Source: Paraescarpia echinospica
Taxonomy: Eukaryota > Annelida > Polychaeta > Sabellida > Siboglinidae
NCBI GenBank assembly: GCA_020002185.1
Contig: CM034537.1
Location: forward strand, 6,390,465 to 6,454,464
DNA length: 64,000 nt
Direction of reading: 5' to 3'
In this document: one piece after another, positions 57,796 to 64,000 of the stretch
Numbering within the stretch: the first letter of the stretch is position 1
Layout: each line of letters begins with the position of its first letter
Translations under genes and position numbers: made by a program
The notes under the pieces: model-generated
The model's database searches: none
The model's input: only the letters and a program-made list of their open reading frames with translations
What the model was told of the DNA's origin: nothing

Positions 57796-58202
57796 ATGGC
57801 GGCATTGTCGAGTGTGGAAAGGTGTTCGGTCACAAAACAAGAAGACTACTGCCAACATTGGTTATTTAACATCATGATTCAATTATGTAATCTTCATAAA
57901 ACAAGATACTGGTATTAGAGTAACCAGACAATATGATATGCATTCACGGCAGGCAAATTTACACTCGCGGACATTTGTGCTGGCATGAAACTGACGTCAT
58001 CGTTTTTATGGAAATGTTGTTATAGTTTCTAAGAATTTGAAGGGGAATTCCATTGAGACATAGAAAGTAGTAGTTTTTAAAGGACGGACATATGGCATTA
58101 ATGCCATGTTTTCTTTGTATGTTCATACAAACACCTACTAATGTTCTATGAAGAAAAAAGTAAAGAAATCAACTGACACGAAACCACCACTCAAACCTTA
58201 AA
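57796..58202. other. no recognisable feature
   Basis: Sequence between the inverted LINE piece and copy B. No ORF, terminal repeats or similarity to the other repeats here noticed. Confidence 0.45.
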
Positions 58203-59457
58203 CATAACTTGATAAACCCATCTCAACATGGGTTTCTAAAAGCGAAGTCATGCTTAACAAATATGTTTTGTTTTTTGGAAGATATCACTAAGTGGGTAGA
58301 CGAGGTATCACCAGTAGATATCATCTACTTAGATTTTCAGAAAGCTTTTTAAAAAGTGCCACATCAAAGATTACTGCTTAAACTAAAGGCCCATGACATA
58401 GGAAATTATATAATTAACTGGATAAAAAAATGGCTGAGTGACAGAAGACAACAGGGTAGTAGTTAATGGGGAGGCTTCAAACTGGAAATCAATATTGGGG
58501 TCCTACAGGGATCAGTACTAGGACCTATATTATTCTTAATATATATATATATATATAAACGATTTGGACGATGATATAACAAGTAAGGTGTTGAAATTTG
58601 CGGATGATACAAAAGTGTTTAGAAGGATTAAACGTGATGGAGATAGACAGCATTTACAAAATGATCTTGACAGGTTGATCAAATGGTCTGAAAAATGGCA
58701 ATGTTCAATTTTGGAAAATGTAAATGCCTCCACACAGCACATGGGAACGAAGATGTACAATACACAATGGGGGTTACTGCACTATGTACTACTGTAAAAG
58801 AAAAGGACTTAAGGTTAACCATTAGTGCTGATTTGAAGGTTTGAGAGCAGTATGGAATTGCAGCTTCAAAAGGAAATCAAATCGTTGGATTAATTAGGCA
58901 AAATATAGTATATAAGAAAAAAGATATAATAATATCGCTGTACAAAATAACAGTTAGGCCTCATTTAGAAAATTGTATACAAGCGTGGACGCCATATCGC
59001 AAGAAGGACATAGATATGCTAGAAAGAGTACAGAGGAGAGCGACTAAAATTATACCAAAACCGAGGGATCTTAGGTACGATATGTGCCTAAAAGACCAGG
59101 AGACTGAGAGGAGATCAGATAGAAGTGTTTAAAATATTGAATGGTTATGAAAATATTCATAGAAATATTTTTTCTTAGTTAAGATAGAAGGACTAGAGGA
59201 CACGAAATAAAGGAACATTAGTAAAGGAACAGTGTAGATTAGGTATAAGAAAGTTCTCATCTTCACAAAGGACTGTAAATGAATGGAACAGATTATCTGC
59301 TGGTTGTGTGGATGCTAGTAGCGTGTTTAAAAATAAAATTGACACATACTTCAGAAGGGCGGGATACACGTAGATAAAAAAGGTTGGACTTTCGATAAGC
59401 CAAAAGGCTTCATTGTCCATCTGCCATCTGGAGTTAATTCTGTGGGTGGCTTGTTAA
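58203..59457 (+). mobile_element. CR1-like LINE, copy B, 3' end
   Basis: Begins with the same sequence as 57245-57540 of copy A (WVDEVSPVDIIYLDFQKAF), so it is an independent copy. It continues through FADDTKVFRRIKRDG (58600-58645, catalytic box intact), DRLIKWSEKW, MLERVQRRATKI (59018-59055) and the C-terminal VNEWNRLSAG region, with stops. The end GTGGGTGGCTTGTTAA is the start of the family's ATCTTGTTAA tail; the rest of the tail (TTAAATCTTGTTAA) lies beyond the Kolobok element at 62890-62903. Confidence 0.9.
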
Positions 59458-60007
59458 GGGGACACGCGACTCAGAATTAATGATTTATAAATATTTTTTT
59501 GGCATATTTCGTTTTCATAATTTTCCGTTACTATGTTCATATTTCTTTCAGATCCAGTACATAGATTTACACAAATCTTATTTTATATGTGAATAAAATG
59601 ATTTTATTGATGACCTGTGTTACTGTGGTTTCCTTTGTCTTAGTCAAATTAGCAAAAATTAGGCGAGTTTGTCGCCTTAGTTACGGCACCTATCCTCCGA
59701 CAAAACCTGCCATGTTGGATACTGTTGAATAGGGCTTTCCCCTGTCTACGCACGGGGTCCGCCTACACTTGGGAAATCCCCTTTGTTTTTAGCCAATAAG
59801 CATCTCCGTGGCAGTAGTATTTACATAATAAAGCGTCATGCCGTACTAACGCAGACGGTGATTGGTCGAGAAACGCGGAAGTTACGGTGAACGCATGCAC
59901 ACGGCGTTTCCCCGGTGGAAATCCCCTGTTCAGGGCATAGCGTCCTAGACAACAGCAGACGACAGCCAATTGTAAGAAGTCGATTGTTATTGTGAATTGC
60001 CGTCGAA

Positions 60008-61992
60008 ATGCCGAAGTGTCGTGGCAAAAGGGAAAGCACGAAGCGTGTCAACAAGACAGGGAAGCGTTCTCGTTCTTCTCAGTTGAAAGCAGCGCGAGAA
60101 AATAGGCGCAAGACGAACGTTGCTGCATTTGAATTAGAAAACGTCACCGACACCGGCGATTTGCCGCGCTCACTGTCCGACGCTGTCAGTGTTACTGACC
60201 GGCATAGCGCCAGTGGTAGTGCACTGAACGTTACCGCATCGTCTTCCAAGCGGAAATTTGACATGATGTGTGCTGCTAACGATGTTGATGAAGCTAGTTC
60301 TCCGTCTTCTGGCGACAGTGATGATGTGGATGCGACGTCTGACCACAGTGACAGTGACGACCCTGCAACTGTCGCCAACACTCGTTCTCCAGTGACAGAT
60401 GACAGCTGCCTATTTGTGCAAGTTTCAACACTGAAGAACATCGTAAAAAATTTGCCGTGCCCTAACTGCCGGGGGTATATCTCACAGTAGAGGTTCTTGA
60501 TGTAAAGAAAGGACCAGTTGTATCGTTGCGCACCGTTTGCACTGGCTGTCAGCATGTGTGCAGTGAAACGCTCTCTTCATCTCGCCTTGGTGCCCAGGGT
60601 AGTCGTGCACCATTCGCAACTACCAGACATATGGTGGCAGGAACAATGGACAGTGGTGTCGGTTTCTCGGGGTTGCGACGGCTCTGCTGGTGGCTTGATT
60701 CACCATGTGTACACCAGAAGACGTATGTGAAACACCAGCGACCTGTTTCCCAAGCGTTCATCTCCACAGCCGTACGAACACTCGACACAGCAGCAACATG
60801 TGTGAGGGAGGCGTATGCGGACATTGACCCTGGCATGACTCCAGCAAATATGATGGACATCTGTGTGTCATATGATGCGTCTTGGATGACCAGGGGACAC
60901 AAGTTCACCAACTTGATCATCGACTATGCCACCCTCAGTCAGTACTGCCATGGCTGTGCAACAGTTGGCGATCGCATGGACAAGACAAGTCCCGAGTATG
61001 ACCAGTGGCTGGCTGATCACGAATGTGAAAAGAACTTCGAAGGCACAGCTGGTGCCATGGACGCAGCCATTGCAGAAATCCTCTGGAAGCGGTCGGTCGA
61101 AAAACATGGCTTTCGGTACGTGACCCTTCTGTCGGATGGTGATGCCAGAACATACAATCACATTGCGGCACTGAACGTCTATGGGGATGACTGCCATGTG
61201 GAAAAAGAGGAGTGCGTGAATCATGTGTCAAAGAGGCTTGGGTCAGCACTGCGGAAAGTGGCAGCAGAGGGTCGTCAGGAAGGTGTTGTGACTGGTGGCA
61301 AGGGCTACGGCAAACTGACAGCTGCAACCATAGTGAAACTGACAAGCTACTATGGCAATGCGATCAGGAGTAACAGCAACAACCTTGACGGAATGCGCAA
61401 TGCTGTGTTTGCGACATTCTTTCACGCACTCTCGACAGATGAAGATCCGCATCATGATCGGTGCCCAAAAGGACGAGAGAGCTGGTGCTTCTTTCAGAGT
61501 GCCTTAACCAAAGGTGAACATCCAAAGCCCCATCGGATCATGGTTGGGACACCACTTTCGCGAGAGGTCGGCCGGTTCGTGCGACCGGTGTATGCTCGAC
61601 TCGGTGAAGAGAGCCACCTGCGTCAGTGCTTGAGGGGTAAAACCCAAAATAGCAACGAGAGTGTTCATGCAATCGTATGGAGAAAGTGCCCCAAGACAGA
61701 CTTCTGTGGCAAGGTGCGACTAGATGCTGGTGCTGCAATGGCAGTCTGTGAATTCAACGTCGGAGTGGAGAGCTTCGTCACAGCCACCACAGTCGCCATG
61801 GGATTTGAATGCGGTATGTCAGTCGGGAAGCTGACAAAGGCGAAGGATGACGAACGTATTGCTATGATGCTGCGAAAAGGAAGTGTTGTCGAAAAGAAAC
61901 GCAGAGAAGCACGTCGTCTGAAGCAGATACATCAACATGATGTGCTTGTCAGGGCTGAAGGTGGTCCGTCGTACGGCAATGGAGACTTTTGA
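60008..61992 (+). CDS. Kolobok/Mutator-like transposase, one frameshift
   Basis: The first ORF (60008-60490, 160 codons) has a basic start (KCRGKRESTKRVNKTGKRSR), an acidic Ser/Asp linker and LPCPNC. A one-base shift in the GGGGG run at 60471-60475 leads into the frame continuing VEVLDVKKGPVVSLRTVCTG (from about 60487) to TGA at 61990-61992. The main part shows CTGC and CHGC zinc ligands, SYDASWMTRGHKF (Asp codon 60873), LLSDGDARTYNH (Asp codons 61135 and 61141), KEECVNHVSKRLG, LTSYYGNAIRSN, HHDRCPKGRESWC and TQNSNESVHAIVWRKCPKT (Glu codon 61657), ending in a basic tail. These fit a DDE RNase-H-fold cut-and-paste transposase with no other break; total about 660 residues. It is single-exon, unlike the relic at 40366. 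Confidence 0.85.
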
Positions 61993-62400
61993 CAATGTGA
62001 TGGTTGGCGGCAGGAGTGTTGGTTCCACGGCGTCCACTAGGGGACGCTACATGAAGCATACGGCAATACTCATTCCGCAATTTTGTGCTCTGTTAATTAA
62101 ATGCATGTAATCGCTAATCAGTGAGTAAACAGAAAACAATCTTTACGGTTTTCAAACACAATAGAAATTTGACAATGTGACGGTTGGCGGCAGCACCGTT
62201 GGTGCACAAACGCTGCACATCATCCACGGCCATGATGGCTACTAGGGGGCACTGTGTGCAACATTACATATAATAATCTGCATTGCATAACAACAGTTGC
62301 TATGCAATTTATCAACTCACTTTGTGCTCTGGAATGTTGTAAATGCATGTAATCAGTGTGTAAATAGAAATATAATCTTTATTTGCGGTTTTCTCATGAT
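61989..62400 (+). repeat. direct duplication in the transposon 3' region
   Basis: CAATGTGATGGTTGGCGGCA (61993) recurs as CAATGTGACGGTTGGCGGCA (62173), and both are followed by TTTGTGCTCTG, AAATGCATGTAATC and CTTTA..CGGTTTTC. The two copies are about 175 and 225 bp long. Probably two polyadenylation/terminal regions created by duplication. Confidence 0.7.
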
Positions 62401-62504
62401 TTCGTTTTTGTGCTGTTCTAAAACTTTCAACGGAGAGTTCTACCAAAACCGTTTGACATTTTCACCTGAAATTTGAAGTGCACCCAAAGCAAAGCATATA
62501 GTGC

Positions 62505-62642
62505 ATCATGTCAGAAGGAAATTTTAATATGTCTTATGATTTCAATTTTATGTGATATTAAATCATGACTGATTAAAAAAAATATATAAAAAATTATTCA
62601 ACAAAATCTTTTTTTGTTATGCAAATTTCCTTCTGACATGAT
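62505..62642. repeat. 20-bp perfect inverted repeat near the Kolobok right end
   Basis: ATCATGTCAGAAGGAAATTT at 62505-62524 pairs without mismatch with 62623-62642 across 98 nt of AT-rich sequence. Possible transposase-binding or structural subterminal repeat. Confidence 0.85.
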
Positions 62643-62905
62643 ACACATACTTGTATCTTCTATCACTGTGATTTTTTTGAAACAGTATATCACAAGGGGT
62701 CCATGTGAAAAAGACGTTGAAAAAATTCTTACAAAAAACAATATGGCCACCGTTTCCATGGAAACCAAAATACTTTCTTTTTTAGAAATTATTTTAATTT
62801 TTGTTTTTACCCCCAATGGTGATTTCCTAAAAATCTTAGGCAGCTGGCATTAGAATTGACCAAAATTGAATTTCGCAGCAAGTGTCCCCTTAAATCTTGT
62901 TAAGA

Positions 62906-64000
62906 CGGAATCAAACTTAGCATCCAAAGACGACTGAAATGTTTTCTGCATACCCATGACTTTCTGGTTGAATTGCATAATGTCAGGATGAAGGACTGGA
63001 CACAAAATATCAGAATGACCAAACAAGCTGGCCAATTCATTAGGATCCTGACCAACAAGTCTTAGTGATTGAAGGCAGGTGGGAAGGTCCATGGATGCAG
63101 AGAGTGTGTCACGTGTAGTGACTATTAATCTATGAGGAACTGAGAGATATTGACTGGTCTGTTGACTAGTCTCTCTGTCATAGTGTGTCACCTGTAGTGA
63201 CCAATGCCCCACGAGGCAGTAAGAAAGATTGACTGGTCAGTCGACTAGTCTCTCTGTCAGTAGGTGTAACCGAATGTTACGGCATGACCTTGTCCACTGG
63301 AGTCGAGTAAAATCCATAGTCGTAACAATGATCCTCAGGGGCTCATAATAAACACAGGAGAAAAGGAATTATTCCCTGTCTTGTTGGAATAGAGTCAACA
63401 TAATTCGTAAGAACAAAACAGACAATAAACATTTAAAAAATCTGAAATAATTCTCCACCAAACATTTCCCCAAAACATGACACTAAATTACTGAACTAGT
63501 GTATCAATAAAAGAAAAACACCTAGTAGTTCAATCAAAAGCAGTTGGAAAACCATGCGGTCTATTGGGTGGTAATACAGGTGTTTCACATAAACCTTGGT
63601 TAAAGTCAAAATTGAACAAAAGTTACACCTAAAACATGTATAACACTGTTCTATATGTTATAAAATGCGTAAATGACAAACGTGAAAAAACAGCAACCAA
63701 GATAATACTTAACTGTTTAAATGACAATTCCAAGAATAATTTACTAAATTAGACAGAGCTCTGACAAGAGTTGTTGTTTAAAAGGGCCATGAAGGCAAAG
63801 AGGAAGGGTGTGGTTGTGCACATGACTTGACTAGTGGAAGCGCTCGGTCTGTCACTCTGGCTAAAAGCTTTGGTGCCCTGATATATCAGGTAGACCAGCA
63901 CTAGTTTGCAACTATGAAAGTTCTCTCTTAACAGGGCAGAGTATCTATAGTCAAACTATATGCATAATGTAATTCCATAAATTAGTATTGTATGTAGAAA
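62906..64000. other. unassigned DNA with a coding-like minus-strand ORF
   Basis: A minus-strand frame from 63212 to the LINE tail (about 62906) is open for about 100 codons and contains DLPTCLQSLRLVGQDPNELA and, further on, QKTFQSSLDAKFDSVL. It may be an exon or a retroelement ORF1 fragment; no domain recognised. An 80-85-bp segment is directly duplicated at about 63103-63267 (TTGACTGGTC...GACTAGTCTCTCTGTCA). The rest has no feature. Confidence 0.35.

Larger units (their letters stand above)
59458..62889 (+). mobile_element. Kolobok-type (TTAA) DNA transposon, nearly intact
   Basis: A 3432-bp element with ends GGGGACACGCGACTCAGAAT and GGGGACACTTGCTGCGAAAT (reverse complement): eight identical terminal bases and imperfect pairing beyond. 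TTAA lies on both sides (59454-59457, 62890-62893). The insertion is in the tail of a CR1-like LINE, and the unoccupied tail with one TTAA is visible at 2095-2115. It carries one transposase gene. The 3' region has a directly duplicated block and a 20-bp perfect inverted repeat. Pfam-style naming of this transposase is 'Mutator-like'; TTAA duplication argues for the Kolobok superfamily, since true Mutator elements duplicate 8-11 bp. Confidence 0.88.

Noticed and set aside
60079..60555. 158-codon minus-strand ORF
   Set aside because: It is the antisense of the transposase N-terminal region; the plus strand has the conserved motifs.
60935..61345. Minus-strand ORFs within the transposase
   Set aside because: Antisense shadows of the long plus-strand ORF.
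47886..64000. Upstream AARS1 exons (class II synthetase core)
   Set aside because: I looked for the motif 1-3 region and found none; the stretch is LINE, H and Kolobok sequence. They probably lie right of the window.

Overview
This is nuclear DNA of an animal. It is AT-rich, has spliced genes with GT-AG introns, and most of it is transposon and tandem-repeat sequence. I cannot name the species. A Deu/V-type tRNA SINE, CR1-like and L2-like LINEs, Kolobok-type and piggyBac-type TTAA elements, and a foldback family suggest a marine invertebrate, possibly a mollusc or other lophotrochozoan, but that is inference.

The one clear host gene is cytosolic alanyl-tRNA synthetase (AARS1) on the minus strand. 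Six consecutive exons are visible: 47847-47885, 29849-29960, 25576-25700, 22510-22654, 20505-20674 and 16335-16448. All splice sites are GT-AG and the phases join exactly. Together they encode about 200 residues from the middle of the enzyme. The N-terminal exons should lie right of the window. The C-terminal exons lie left of it or were not recognised. Introns reach 18 kb because they are full of mobile elements. Five of the six introns carry a minisatellite close behind the 5' splice site, and two of those arrays are built from copies of the exon end itself.

Layout. 1-2.1 kb: SINE and unassigned DNA. 2.1-3.9 kb: CR1-like LINE (minus). 4.0-14.9 kb: foldback elements with tRNA-like segments, copies of an abundant hairpin-ended repeat (here the 'H family'), and the 5' part of an LTR retrotransposon. 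15-16 kb: an unidentified ORF. 16.3-47.9 kb: the AARS1 locus with H copies, foldback, pogo-like, piggyBac-like, Kolobok-relic, L2 and hAT insertions. 48-49.6 kb: LINE scraps. 49.6-59.5 kb: a CR1-like LINE with ORF1 (zinc finger plus SGNH esterase) and ORF2 (endonuclease plus reverse transcriptase), split by two H copies and followed by a second 3' copy. 59.46-62.89 kb: an almost intact Kolobok/Mutator-like DNA transposon flanked by TTAA. 62.9-64 kb: unassigned.

Two things stand out. First, at least seven independent insertions sit precisely at TTAA, and in several cases the window itself contains the empty site or the interrupted reading frame that proves it. Second, the H family has palindromes and inverted repeats near its ends, always inserts in an A-run, forms head-to-tail junctions, and carries a captured reverse-transcriptase fragment. 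This resembles non-autonomous Helentron-type rolling-circle elements. A Kolobok relic at 39.8-42.5 kb has lost exactly the catalytic core in frame, keeping its putative DNA-binding N-terminus and its C-terminus.
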